Shown here: piece after piece, positions 19,786 through 32,100 of the stretch | Position numbering within the stretch: the first letter of the stretch is position 1 | How the letters are laid out: the number at the start of each line of letters is the position of its first letter | Notes under the pieces: model-generated | Database searches by the model: none | The model's input: only the letters and a program-made list of their open reading frames with translations | What the model was told of the DNA's origin: nothing | Program-made: the position numbers and the translations under genes | Assembly: GCA_946800325.1 (NCBI GenBank) | Contig: OX326958.1 | Location: 2,180,001-2,244,000, forward strand | Direction: 5' to 3' | Length of the DNA stretch: 64,000 nucleotides | Source: Luzula sylvatica | Taxonomy: Eukaryota > Streptophyta > Magnoliopsida > Poales > Juncaceae

Positions 19786-21298
19786 TTATTTGAGTTTTAT
19801 ATGCCAAAATGGATAGCTCAAGAGAGGCTACCTTATCCTCGAGAGCTTGTGTTTGGCTCTCAAGTTTACCCTCATTTAGTTGAGAGTTCCCTTCATCTCT
19901 AAGAAACTCGTCACAAGATTCGAGTTCTAGTTCGAATGCGGGAGAAAATTTAGATTTATGTATTGATTCTATGTCAAGCAGAGAGTATGTACGTACCTCA
20001 TGACATTGGTCATGTGTTGAGCTGGTATTGGGAGTAGATGGTTCCGAGTCCACAACCATGGGCGTGTGATGTGTAGTAGTTAGACCTCGTTCAATACGAA
20101 GAGATTTGATGGCCGCTTCCACTGCGCTCATTAGTGGAGGATCTATCCTTACCATGAGTGCAAGGTTTGCGGTGTGTCGACTTGACGGACCATCCGTGTC
20201 GGATGATGAGCTTGATCCGTCCGTTTCTCCCCACCTACAATCGACGTTAGCTTTATATGCCTTTTTCTTATTGATTTCTTTACCTTTGTAGTTTTGACGA
20301 TTTTCTCGCCCCTTGTCCTCGTATCTTCTTTCGTATCGGGGCTCTCGCCTTTCCCGATCCTTGTGGTCCTCATCCTTTTTGATCCACCTCGAATTTTCCG
20401 GATGGAGAGTCCAACATGACTCCATCATGTGTCCAATTTTCTTGCACCAAAAGCAATGGAGCTTTAGCCCCTTTTGTTTCCGATTCTCGTTGAATCGCTT
20501 CTCGTCCCTTTGCCACTCTAGGAGTCGCAACGTGAGATCATCCATTTCGTTGTCGTCATTGCTTGCATTCAAGGCGGGCAAAGCTACGGTTTTGGAGTGA
20601 GGAGAGGGTATGTAGATTCCTTGTTCTTCATCGAGTTGCTTGAGTCGAATCTCGAAATTTCGGAATTGACTTACCAATTCTTCAGGCGTGAGGTCTTGTG
20701 AAGCTACCGCTGTACCTAAAGCTACACGTAAAGATTCCCAACTACGGGGCATAGATTGAAGCAATCTAGCAATAATTCTATCATCAGTAAGAGGTGCATT
20801 TTGGGTGGCATATCGGGTTTTTAGTACATTGATTTTTGCCCAGATCTTATCAACGGACTCTCCCTCAATCATTCGAAGATTGTTGAATTCTTGTTCAAGT
20901 CCGATGATATTAGTTCTTCTCATTTGAGATGTACCCTCGTATCTCTCATTGAGCATACGCCACATTTCATATGAGTTTTCACAATGATCAACTAGCGATC
21001 CGATAGAACTAATTACATTGTTCAGTATTAAGTTTTGAGCGTAAATGTCATTAGTTCTATCTTCCCTAGTTTGATCAGGATAGGTTACATTTCCGTCCGT
21101 GTCAACCTCTTGGGCCAAGACAAAGCCTCGTAACACTACCTTGTCAAGTCCTTGGAGAGCGAATGTATTTAGCATGCATTTCTTCCAAGAACTCCAATTG
21201 GTTCCATCTAATTCACGTGAGTTTGATATATTTGATTTGGGTACGGTATTTATCGGATTTATCGATGAGTTTTGTACAATAGGATTAATTTCGGCCAT
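19760..21298 (-). CDS. Copia-type Gag polyprotein
   Basis: 512 residues starting 54 bases from the primer binding site. Residues about 28-230 match the plant copia Gag (DUF4219/UBN2) pattern: LDGTNWSSWKKCM, MWRMLNERYEGTSQM, MIEGESVDKIWAKIN, IARLLQSMPRSWESL and LTPEELVSQFRNFE. A CCHC zinc knuckle (CFWCKKIGHMMESC) lies near 281-295, followed by a charged R/K/E region and a C-terminal coiled coil. It would form the virus-like particle and bind element RNA. The ORF is intact, consistent with a young element that supplies its own Gag. Confidence 0.9.
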   Translation of the reverse strand: MAEINPIVQNSSINPINTVPKSNISNSRELDGTNWSSWKKCMLNTFALQGLDKVVLRGFVLAQEVDTDGNVTYPDQTREDRTNDIYAQNLILNNVISSIGSLVDHCENSYEMWRMLNERYEGTSQMRRTNIIGLEQEFNNLRMIEGESVDKIWAKINVLKTRYATQNAPLTDDRIIARLLQSMPRSWESLRVALGTAVASQDLTPEELVSQFRNFEIRLKQLDEEQGIYIPSPHSKTVALPALNASNDDNEMDDLTLRLLEWQRDEKRFNENRKQKGLKLHCFWCKKIGHMMESCWTLHPENSRWIKKDEDHKDRERREPRYERRYEDKGRENRQNYKGKEINKKKAYKANVDCRWGETDGSSSSSDTDGPSSRHTANLALMVRIDPPLMSAVEAAIKSLRIERGLTTTHHTPMVVDSEPSTPNTSSTHDQCHEVRTYSLLDIESIHKSKFSPAFELELESCDEFLRDEGNSQLNEGKLESQTQALEDKVASLELSILAYKTQINEFKGFSK

Positions 21299-21351
21299 TT
21301 GATCGTTAAGTACAAGTTATCCCTACTACTCAAAGAGATGGTTAGTACCTT

Positions 21352-21363
21352 GCTCTGATACCA
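21352..21363 (-). other. Primer binding site (initiator Met-tRNA type)
   Basis: TGGTATCAGAGC on the minus strand, two bases from the right LTR. This is the standard plant retrotransposon primer site complementary to the 3' end of Met-tRNA, and it fixes the orientation of the element. Confidence 0.95.
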
Positions 21364-21365
21364 AT

Positions 21366-22770
21366 TGTTGGTTAATTCTAACCTAGAGGGGGGTAAATTT
21401 GGCAATCTAACTTACACTTAGTTTAGATTTAAACCTAATTTACGGTGCGGAATAAATAATAATTTAGATGATAAAGATGATACCGTACAAACACTTTGAC
21501 ACAAGATGTTTGTTTACGAAGTTCGGTAGGTGGTTGCTTTGTAGCTTTAACTCACCCTTTACTCGCTTAATTGACCGACTCAATTATTTGCGAGTACCTA
21601 CGTCTCCGGGAATGCCTTGTGCCTCTTTTTGGCTTTCGATTGAATTCCAACTCAACTCGATTACAAGGATTTGCCTAGATCGATTTACACGCTTCTATCG
21701 ATCTATAGCTTAGGCTCTTTACACTTTGTTGCACTAGCCTATTACACTTTTTCACTAATCGAGCTACAACGTGATCGGTCACGTGAGTGGGATACGATTA
21801 GTGGAGAATATCGAAAGTAGATCAACGATCTAAAGAGGTTTCTCAAGCTATCAATGGATATAGAAAATCACAGCTTAGGGTTTCTTTCTTTTAGGTTTGA
21901 AAGTTTGAAATTGAGGAAGTGGGAGAGAGAGACCCATGAAGGATTCTATTTATACTCTCTATAGAAATCCTTCAGAAAACTTGTAGTGCGTTCGAACGCA
22001 TACAGTCCGTTCGGAACGCACTTGAAGTTTGCACTAGCCGTTTCAAAATAACGTGCAAGTACATCTTGGGTCCGTTCGAACGTACAATGTCCGTTCGTAA
22101 CGGACTCAATTATACATAGCATTTTGCGTTCACAGGAACAAGAGTCCGTTCAACGCACTGAAAAGTGGGTGAACGGATCCCAGGTTGTCCGTTCGAACGC
22201 ACATGTGTGTTCGTTCGAACACACACATCCCTGTGACGTTTTCCGTTCACAGGAAGGATTGTCCGTTCAACGCACTCAGAAGGTGGGTGAACGGATTATA
22301 ATTATCCGTTCGAACGGACATGATTGTTCGTTCGAACGTACACATCCCTGTGACACGTTTGGTTCTAATCAAGCTTTAAAGCTTTGATATTTAGCAAGTC
22401 CGTTCTGAACGGACTTTGAGTTCGTTCAGAACGCACTTCCTGCTTGACTGAACTCTTTGTTATTTTGAACATGATTTTACTTGAGTTCTACTAGGTTTGT
22501 ACCTATGGTTTATTTGTGGCGTATCCCACTCACGGAAGGCTTCAACATCTTGAGTCTTGATGTATTCCAATGGCCTTCCTTGTGTTCTTCTTTTCTTGTT
22601 TATGTTGAGACTTCATGTCCTGATTCTTGATGTAATCCAATGAAGTCCTCCTTCACAAGTCCTCCTTCGTCTTCGTATCGTACCTATGTTATCCTGCACT
22701 TTTCTGGATGTATACATTAGTAATGACAGTGTTTTGAAATAATCAAACTATCAGGAAATTTGAACCAACA
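21366..22770 (-). repeat. LTR, right copy (5' LTR of the minus-strand element)
   Basis: Same 1,405 bp as the left copy. The three differences noticed are CTC/CTT near 21885, CGC/CAC near 22212 and GGT/GGC near 22575. The TATA box is at 21954-21946 on the minus strand. The target duplication AATAA follows at 22771-22775. Confidence 0.95.
21988..22436. repeat. Array of CGTTCGAACG-type palindromes in right LTR U3
   Basis: The counterpart of the left LTR array, offset by exactly 6,691 bases. One palindrome near 22207-22215 has lost symmetry by a G to A change at a CpG (CGAACACAC instead of CGAACGCAC), the kind of change expected from methylated cytosine deamination. Confidence 0.9.
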
Positions 22771-24319
22771 AATAATTTATTTTATGATCTTTATATCATG
22801 TTCTACCTTAATTATATTAATATGTATATCATGTTTTCATATTTATTTTGTGATTTGATATTCATTAATTTATATCATGCTTTAGCATTTAATATTTTTT
22901 TCATATTTGTTTTGTGATATTCATTAATTTATTTTATGATATGATTTCATATTTATTTTGTGATTTCATTAATTTATATCATGCTTTACGCATTTAATAA
23001 TTTTCATATTTTTTGTGATATTCATTAATTTATTTTATGATATTATATCAAATTACACATTTAATAATTTTCATATTGATTTTATGATATTTTTTTTGTA
23101 AACATAACAAATAACAATTAATAAGGAAATATAAAATCTTTTATCTAATACAAACAATTACATTAAAAATCCCATATTGAGCCACCTCATCTCTTTGACT
23201 TTCTATCACACTATTAATATTTATATAATTTCCATATTTATTATATGATTTGATTACACCCATTAATTTATATCGTGTATCCATTAATTTATATCATGTT
23301 TTACCCATTTAACCATTTAATAATTTATTTATGATCTTTATATTATGTTCTACCTTAATTATATTAATATTTGTATCATGTTTTTATATTTATTGTATGA
23401 TTTCATATTTATTTTGTGATTTGATATTCATTAATTTATATCATGCTTTACGCATTTAATATTTTTTTCATATTTGTTTTGTGCTATTCATTAATTTATT
23501 TTATGATAGAATTTCATATTTATTTTGCGATTTCATTAATTTATATCATGCTTTACACATTTTATAATTTTCATATATATTTTGTGATATTCATTAATTT
23601 ATTTTATGATATTATATTAAATTACACATTTAATAATTCTCATATTGGTTTTATGATATTTTTTTTGTAAACATAACAAATAACAATTAATAAGTGAATA
23701 CACAATAGTTTATCTAATACAAACAATTAAATTAAAAATCCCACATTGAGCCACCTCATCTCTTTGATTTTCTATCACACATATTAATATTTATATAATT
23801 TACAAATTTATTTTATTATTTTATTTTATCCATTAATTTATATCATGTTTTACCCATTTAACCATTTAATAATTTATTTTATGATATTTATATCATGTTC
23901 TACCTTAATTATATTAATATTTATATCATGTTTTCATATTTATTGTATGATTTCTTATTTATTTTGTGATTTGATATTCATTAATTTATATCATGCTTTA
24001 CGCATTTAATATTTTTTTCATATTTGTTTTGTGTTATTCATTAATTTATTTTATGATACGATTTCATATTTATTTTGTGATTTCATTAATTTATATCATG
24101 TTTTATACATTTAATAATTTTCATATTTTTGTGATATTCATTAATTTATTTTATGATATTATATCAAATTACACATTTAATAATTTTCATATTGATTTTA
24201 TGATATTTTTTTGTAAACATAATAAATAATAATTAATAAGTGAATACATAATTTTTATCTAATACAAATAATTACATTAAAAATTCGCAACGCAGCGTAG
24301 ACAAATTTTTTAGTATAAA

Positions 24320-25960
24320 TAACAGGGCGTGGATAATCATCCAATAACGCCATCGCTGTCAACCAAATTATTCCAACACGTGGGCTTTGTTTGGATAATC
24401 ATCAAGTACTGTTCATTTGGTTTAGGATCGATTATGTGTTGGACTTTGGATAATATTTTAAGATTTGTATGTTAAATTTCTGAATAGAAATTTCTAATAT
24501 ATTTATATACAAATTGTCTCAAAATAAAAATTTAACAAAAATATAATTCTTTAGGGATTTTTAGTTTGTGATATACATATTTTTTCTTCTTGGGTAGTAT
24601 GCATGTTTATATTTTTGTTTTGAAACATAACATGAAAATGTATAATTTATATCATTCATTGATTTTCTTAAAAGAAAAAAGTAAAACAACATTTTATACA
24701 ATTCTTTACGTATTTACTTTCTTGTAAGTTTCGTGATATTTATATTGTCATTTTTAAAAATTACCAATTATAAACTACAAATTTATCTTGCATCCAAAAT
24801 TTTAGGATTTAAAATTGCGAAAAATACCCCAACGTCCGAGGCAAAACCGGCAACTTTCTTTTTCTAATTTCTTTTAAATGTAGAATATGTAGCTACAATA
24901 TATTTTTTGCGTTACAATAACTTTTTAATTATATTTTTTAAAATACATTTTAGATGTATTATATAATGTCTGCAATAATATATTTTTTTGCCAACAATTT
25001 TTTTTGAATTATATAAATATAACACATGTTTCTTTTTTAAATTAGTACATATTAAAAAATATTTAGGAAATTTTTTAAATTAATAAAAAACATAACAAAA
25101 GAAGTTTAAGAAAAATAAATATGATTTTTTTGTTTGATAAATTAAAATAAAATGTGAAATACAATATACAATAACAAAATAATTGTATTATCATCATTAT
25201 ATTCATATTATTAAAATAATATTGTTTATTATATTATAATACTATATGCAATTTTTTATACTTAATAAAATAAATGTATTTATTATTACATGTAATAATA
25301 ATGTAACAATTATTGTAAGAGAAGTTATCTTTTATTTTATAGAACAGTGCTTGTAAATATTTTGAATTTTTTTAAAAAATACCCCAACATCCAAGGCAAA
25401 GCCGCCATCTTTATTTTTCTCAATTTGTTTAAATGTAAATTTTGTAATTACGATCTATTTTTCCCATTACAATAATTTTTTAATTACATCTTTAATTTTT
25501 TTTAGATCTATGATATAACGTCTACAATAATATCTTATCTTGTCAAAATATTTTTTTTGAATTATATAAATATAACACATAATTTTTGTAAATTAGTACA
25601 TATTAAAAAATATTTACAGAGGTTTTTTAAATAATAAAAAACATAACAAAAGAAGTTTAATGAAATTAAATATGAATATGATTTTTTTTGATAAATTAAA
25701 ATTAAATATGAAATATAGAGATATATTTTTGTTTATTTTTTTTAACTAATATCAACCCGACTTTAGAGAGATTTTTTGAATATTCAAAAAATTACAGATT
25801 TTTTATTTTATTTTCAGAAACATGTTTTTTTTTTTAAAATTCTCCTATTTTTTTTTTTTTTTGGGCAAAAGTTTATAATTTAGCAAGAAAGGCCGTAGGC
25901 AAAAAGAAAGTCACAAACCCATAATTAACAACCGACATAATAACATGTAGAAAAAGTATT
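24320..25960. other. AT-rich intergenic DNA with a diverged 555-bp direct duplication
   Basis: Copy 1 (about 24819-25165) and copy 2 (about 25374-25720) both begin with ATACCCCAAC, GTCC or ATCC, AGGCAAA and continue through matching AT-rich sequence to GAAGTTTAA and GATAAATTAAAAT. They are clearly diverged. No coding sequence was recognised. Confidence 0.55.
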
Positions 25961-25974
25961 TGTTCTTGATTCTT

Positions 25975-26124
25975 TCCCCCCACTCAAGTAATTATCTCAA
26001 TCTCCACACCATTTTTCTTTTCTCCTCTCTCTCTCTATTCTCTCCTCTCTCTGACTCTCTCTCTTAAACCCTTCAGTGTCCATCCGATCCATTTCACTTT
26101 TGGATTTTCCGGCCATTTATCTCC
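25975..26124 (+). promoter_or_regulatory. BIG 5' leader, pyrimidine-rich
   Basis: CT-rich sequence (CTCCTCTCTCTCTCTATTC and CTCTCTCTCTTAAACCC, about 26020-26075) typical of plant 5' leaders and Y-patch promoters. The start codon at 26125 lies in CTCCATGGCG. No convincing TATA box was found upstream. Confidence 0.5.
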
Positions 26125-29100
26125 ATGGCGGAGATCGCCGGACTCCTCGAGATCCTTCTCGACGATCGTCGGATCCGTTCGGACGATCTGAGGTCTAGCT
26201 CAGCTCGCCTCGGACTGGAGCGACTCGTAGCTATACTACTAGCTGGCCTCGCTACGGAAGACAGCCGAGCTGGATTTGAGGCTTGGAACGGAGATCAGGT
26301 CGATGCTGTTATATATGCATCGCGTGCTGTCGTCTCCGCCGTACTGGCTAATCCAGGTTTGATCCTGATTTATTCATCTGATGTTATGATTTACGCCCGT
26401 GACTGATTAGCTTTGCAGAATTTCAATTTTGATAGTCACAATCGATTTATTCCTTTTTTTTTTTTCAATTTGAGTAGCCTGTTAAGACTTGAGAGTAGTG
26501 ATGATATATCTGGTGAAGATACTTCAATTTTGCTCACTTTGAGCACATACGATATACTTTCTTTGTTTATTTTAAAGTTAGATTTGGACCTATGTGCATG
26601 TGCAAACCATGATTTATTATCATGTAAGTAATATATTATCTTTTTTTTTTCAGGCGAGCCTCTAGAACCATTGGTATTGGCTACAATAGAGAAGTCTTTG
26701 GATTTCTCTGTACAATATCTTGAGAAATCATCCTTTGCTGGAGATGACTTCAGCTTGCAGGTACGATCTCGATTCCCTACTAGTTAAATTTATCCCCTAA
26801 TTAACCTACAGTTTTCCCCAATTGCTTCAATACTAAGTCATGAAATCTCGAATGTTAAACCTTGATCTAAACTGAAAATATTGTTTTTTCTCGTAACACT
26901 AATTTCTAACTTTTGACAAACATTTTAACCTTTTTCAGAATCGAGTAGTCCAATTCATGCATCTTTCTCTAGAAACTGGAGTTCTTGACAGTCAGGATGT
27001 GCACGAGATTAGGCCTACAAGCGTTATTGTAGAGGGGCTCTCATCGATACCTATTAAATCCACAAGCATCGAGTTAGGAACTATATGCTTCGTACAAGGT
27101 AATGCTTGTATATCCACTCATATTTATTATTTACCTATTTTTCTTGCATTATTTCTCCAGTTCTTAACTTGTGTGTACCTCGATTAACACAGGTTTTGAC
27201 TGCCCCAAGGAAAATGTCACCGTTTCCCCAAATCTCCTGACAACACTCTCATCTGAGTTCTCACAACCTAATCCCATTTCCAAATTACAATCATGTCTGG
27301 CACCATCTTTAGTTCTGATGACATCAGCAGCACGACATTTCGCCCTTGTACATATCAAATACATCCCACGCCTCCTCAAATTTTGCCACTCTCTACTCGA
27401 ACCCCCATCTTCATCAGACAAGCTAGAAGATTCCAACCTTTTACAAAAGCTCTCATTTGGTCTCAAAACCCTAAAATTACTAAAAACCCTCGTTACAGAA
27501 TCTCCAGGCAATGGTTGCGATACCGAGCTGCTCCGCTCAGTTGCGAGTTATGTGGATTCGGTACCACCGTTGTTTAAACTCAGTCTCGATCTCGGTACTG
27601 TTGACGGTGCGTCCTTTGGGGATGCTCTTGGTTCCATCTTACTTCAAACAATCGATGAATTAATGCAATTTGTGAATATTGCATTTTACACTGGAGATGT
27701 GTGTCGTGCTGTCGAAGCGTGCTTAATCGCATCTGTATTTGAAATCCTCAGCTCGAAATCTTGGCGGTACGAAAAAATGAGCCCTTCTTTGCGGGCCCCA
27801 CTTGTTTGCTCTCCTCGAGTAGTGCAATATCTATTCAAGCTCGTAACAGATAGTAAAAGGTGGATTTCTCGGTCCGAGCTAGATACAAACGGGTTGAACT
27901 CGGATACTTCTAATCCCCCATCATGCCGTGTTCGATATGAACTGGTTTTTCTTCTAGAGAAATTCTCTCATGAAGATTTGATTAACCTGGTATTTCCCAC
28001 GACAGAGAACTGGATGGACGATTTGATTAACCTGGTATCGTACCTACACACACTCGCGTTGAAATCGGCTGTACTGGCTGATAAATCACGCGCAACTTGC
28101 ACTAAACCTGTTGTGGTCTCAGATACTGAGAGTGTTATGAGCCATGATGACGAAGCCCTTTTTGGCGATCTTTTCGCAGAGGCGAGTAGATCCTCGACTC
28201 TCTCTGACGTACTGGATCAACCCGTTTTGAGAGCTACTGGAAGCAACGGTGCCAACTCTGCTCCTTGTGGGCCTATCCAAGCATTGACCGATTTATTCAC
28301 CTTTCTCAAAACATGCACTTTCTCGCCTGATTGGTACCGCACGGTTTACGAGGACGCCTGTGCCAAGGTTAATTTCAACCATATAAATCTCCTCTTATCG
28401 ATCCTGGACTGTCATAATGTTTTATGTATCGAGAGGAATTTAGATTCTTCGCAAAGTTCAATAAACGAGCTGTGTTTCGACCTGTTGCGCACTCTCGTGG
28501 CTTCGCACGAGTGTCCCTTTTCTTTAAAGCAATATTTGGTCGATCAAATTTTAGGAGTCGAACATGGCGTGTTTCTATACAATCATTATTCGCTAGCCTT
28601 AGTAGCGCATATCCTCGTTTCGGGTAATGATTTAGGTGGCGGAGACAAACTGCGAAGTGGGCTTTTTAAAACATACATGGACTACATTGTTTACAAGGTT
28701 AATGATTCAACGGTCATAACCAGTTTGACCGAGGCAACCCGTTTGTGGGAGTTGCTCCCGTGTGCGTTTCATTCGGAGATACTTATCATGGCGTTTCATC
28801 TGTCTAGCCCGGTTGAAAAACAAGCCCTTGCTGATCTGGTATTTTCAACGTTGAAAAAACTCGCTGCGACTCCACCTCCTGCAACTGGGCTTTCTGTTTG
28901 GGCCTTGTTCGTTTCGCGGATTGTTTTACTACTAAAGCATATGGTTCTGTACCCGTTAAGCTGTCCCCCTTGGTTCCTATCTCGGTTCAGGTCAAAATTA
29001 AGGGAGGTACCGTACCGACCAGAGGATTTTTTGTTTTACTTGCATGACTGCTTTGCGTCACTTGCTTTCCCTATTTCGGGGGGTATTTTTGGAAATACAG

Positions 29101-32100
29101 TCAAGGGGACTTCGGTTGCTTCCAATTTGCTGCCGCAATTGTTTGATGCTGTACCGCTTCATGTATCCTTTTATACAGATGGGTCTGAGGATGCGTTGCA
29201 AAATTTGGGTCTTGATTTATACGAGTTGATTGGAACCGTGTCTACCATTCTAGGGTTTTGGAAAGGCAAGAGGGGTAAATCACCTGATGATCTTATGGTC
29301 GAGAGATATCTTTTCGTGACTTTTTGGAGCACTTTATCGGCCGTCAAACCTGGTATGAAAAATGCACGAATTGGGGTTATTGATTGGAAAAATCTCGATT
29401 TTTCTGATAATACTGCTTTCCTCTCGTTTTCGCTTGGTTTAATTGGAGAAGGCGTTACTTCTGGGGATATTCTTGGTGCTCTAAATTGTTTACACAGTGA
29501 AATTTCTCAAGAATTGGACGGAACCGAAAATTGGGAATTTTTAAGAAAGAACTCGTGGCTCTCTCTCCTTGTATCTCTTCTTCACACGAATAGTTCGAGA
29601 TTTGTAACCGAGAATAAGATGGATAGTGAATTCATTGATATTCTCTCGTCTATTTTGGAGATCTATCTTGGACTCGTGCAATCCACTTTCCTTTCTTCTT
29701 TTGACCAATCTCGATCCAGCTCAGACAATTCTTTTTCGACCCTTCTTTTGGTCAAACACACAGCGTTTGACAAGGCAAAGCAAGACCTGATTCACAACAA
29801 GGTTGGTTTTGATCTCACAAGGCTTGAGACTATATATAACTTGCTGCCCAAGTTAGAAGGAATTGCTTCCAAGTTTGAAGTCATAACGAATTGCTTGTTT
29901 CATGGTTTCCCAGAGTTCCCCAATTCTTGCAGTGGTACCCTCCTTTCATGCGTTCTTTCTATAAAGGAGGTTGTATGTGCAATAGATGTTTTTTTAAAGG
30001 TCATGAGAGAGAAAAACGGATTTGAACTGGATGCATCCATTACTCGCCGGGTTCTAGGCTTGGTCATGGCCATTAAAACCGACAAAATATTCAGTTCTGT
30101 CCACCCACAATGCGACACGGTTTGTAGTACTTTAATTGGCGCAGATCTGGAAGGGTATAAAGGTCTTTTCACCCTGAAACAACTGGAACAATTTTTGGCG
30201 CAGCTCAATTCTGAGGAAGGAATTGATTGTGAAGTGCGAGAGATGGTTATCAGCTCTCTCGTTACTTCTATAGACGAGCTCAGAAAGGACGGTTCGAAAG
30301 CTGATGTTCTCAAATTCTATATTGGTTCTGACGAGGGTGTATCGAGGGAGGCCGTACCGTTGTTTGGTACGTATCGGGCTGATTTGTTAGTACTGATTGA
30401 TGCGCTCGACAAATGCCAGTCTGAAGCTCTTAATCTTAAGGTTATCGGGTTATTTGTCGATATTCTCGCCTCTGGACTCTGCCCGAGCCTGAAAGAAAAA
30501 CTGAGGAAAAAGTTCCTTGCAATGGATACTGGCTCATTGTCAAATTGGTTGGAGGCTAGATTACTAGGTGGTACCGGTACCGGTACGGGATCAGTGAGGG
30601 AGTCAACGGTTGACTTCCTAATGCGGCTTACTTCGCCTCTGAATGAAACATGGGCAAGTGAGCTACAGACTCGGCTCGGAGAATCAGTGCTGGTACTGCT
30701 CGATACCGCTTTTTTGCAACGCGATCTTCAATCTGCTGAACCCTATTTCAATTACGCGGTCAAGTTGGTAAGCTGCGAACCAACTGGCATGAAGTCACTC
30801 TTAGAGAACACCCTCAAGTTAATGGAGAAAATGGTCGAAAAAGAGAGCCTCCTTCCTGGCCTTAAATTTCTCCTCACGTTTTTCGATGCAGTGTTTGGTG
30901 AAAGCTCCATACCAACCAAGCCTTCCTTGAAAAGTCTCTCATCCAAGATTTCTAATTCGAGCGCTGTTTCCTCCGTCTCTTTGCTGTCGAACAAGTCATT
31001 CAGATCGTTGTGCAAGAATCCAGAAAGTGAAGTAGTCGCCCCGGACACCGTGCTCGCAAAAGAAATCGTCGGTACGTCCTCCGGCGAGGAGGACGACGAT
31101 GACGGTACGACTGACGGCGATTTTGACCGCGAAGAGGAGGAAGATTCCAATAGCGAGCGTGCATTGGCATCCAAGGTCTGTACCTTCACCTCTAGCGGCA
31201 GCAATTTCATGGAGCAGCACTGGTACTTTTGTTACACATGTGATTTGACCATTTCTAAAGGGTGCTGCTCGGTCTGTGCTAGGGTTTGTCACAAGGGGCA
31301 TCGTGTGGTTTATTCTCGGTCTAGCCGATTTTTCTGTGATTGCGGTGCTGGTGGGGCCCGCGGGACCAGTTGTCAGTGCTTGAAACCTCGTAAATTTACC
31401 GGCCAAGTCCAATCCAGTGCGGTACCTGTACCTGGTACCAATACTGGGATTGCGAGTTCGATACCATACGCGATTGAAGAAATAGATGAAGACGTTGATA
31501 GCGGTTCCGATTTGGATGATGATGTGGCGGATGATGGTGTGGACCGTTTGTACAAGCTGTCCTTGCCTAAGGAATTTCACGACGAATTACCAGAAATTTT
31601 GGATAGACTTGGTGTGGAGAATCAAATTGTTAGGATTTGCGACAAGTTGCTTCCTGGTGTGATGTGTAAGAGAGAATCAAACCTTCTGAAGGATAAAAGG
31701 GTTATTTTGGGCAGCGAAAAGAAGGTTTCTTATGTGAATGATTTGTTCTCGTTGAAGAAGGCTTTTAAGAGCGGGTCCATGGATCTTAAAATAAAATCTG
31801 ATTACCCGAATTCGCGTGATCTCAAGTCACACCTGTCTAGCGGGTCCCTCACAAAATCATTACTGAGTGTCAGTGTAAGGGGCAAATTGGCTGTAGGAGA
31901 AGGTGACAAGATTGCTATTTTCGATATCGGGCAGTTGATCGGGCAGCCCAGCAATGTGCCGGTCATGGCTGATAAGACCAATGTGAAACCTCTGTCCAGA
32001 AACATGATTCGGTTTGAGATTGTGCATTTGAGCTTCAACCCCTTGGTGGAGAATTATGTTTGTGTTGCCGGTTACGAGGAGTGTCAGGTTTTGACGGTTA

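Larger units (their letters stand above)
14675..22770 (-). mobile_element. LTR retrotransposon, copia-type gag, no pol, recently inserted
   Basis: The element is 8,096 bp with two 1,405-bp LTRs (14675-16079 and 21366-22770) starting TGTTGG and ending CCAACA. A perfect 5-bp duplication AATAA flanks it (14670-14674, 22771-22775). A Met-tRNA-type primer site adjoins the right LTR and a polypurine tract adjoins the left LTR, so it reads on the minus strand. In 5' to 3' order it holds gag, a second gag-like ORF, a palindrome array, and a downstream ORF with a Transposase_32-like domain. No protease, integrase, reverse transcriptase or RNase H was seen, so it would depend on a helper. By eye the LTRs differ at only three positions, indicating recent insertion. 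Confidence 0.95.
14247..24313 (+). repeat. AT-rich tandem repeat, about 560-bp unit, three copies, interrupted by the LTR element
   Basis: Copy A is 14247-14674 continuing at 22776-23169 after the inserted retrotransposon; copy B is about 23170-23736; copy C is about 23737-24290. Each starts near CATATTGAGCCACCTCATCT, continues with TATCACACATATTAATATTT, TTTATATCATGTTTTACCCA and ATTTATTTTGTGATTTCATT, and ends near TTTTTTGTAAACATAACAAA. After the last copy a different tail follows (TTCGCAACGCAGCG, then TTAG at 24310-24313 and T), which resembles a decayed Helitron 3' end; if so the repeats would be internal to a Helitron. Short open frames here are low-complexity artefacts. Confidence 0.7.

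Noticed and set aside
27970..28040. Repeated GATTTGATTAACCTGGTAT in BIG exon 4 as a recent duplication
   Set aside because: The repeated DLINLV-type motif fits the helical repeat pattern that I recall at this place in other BIG proteins; it is more likely ancestral.
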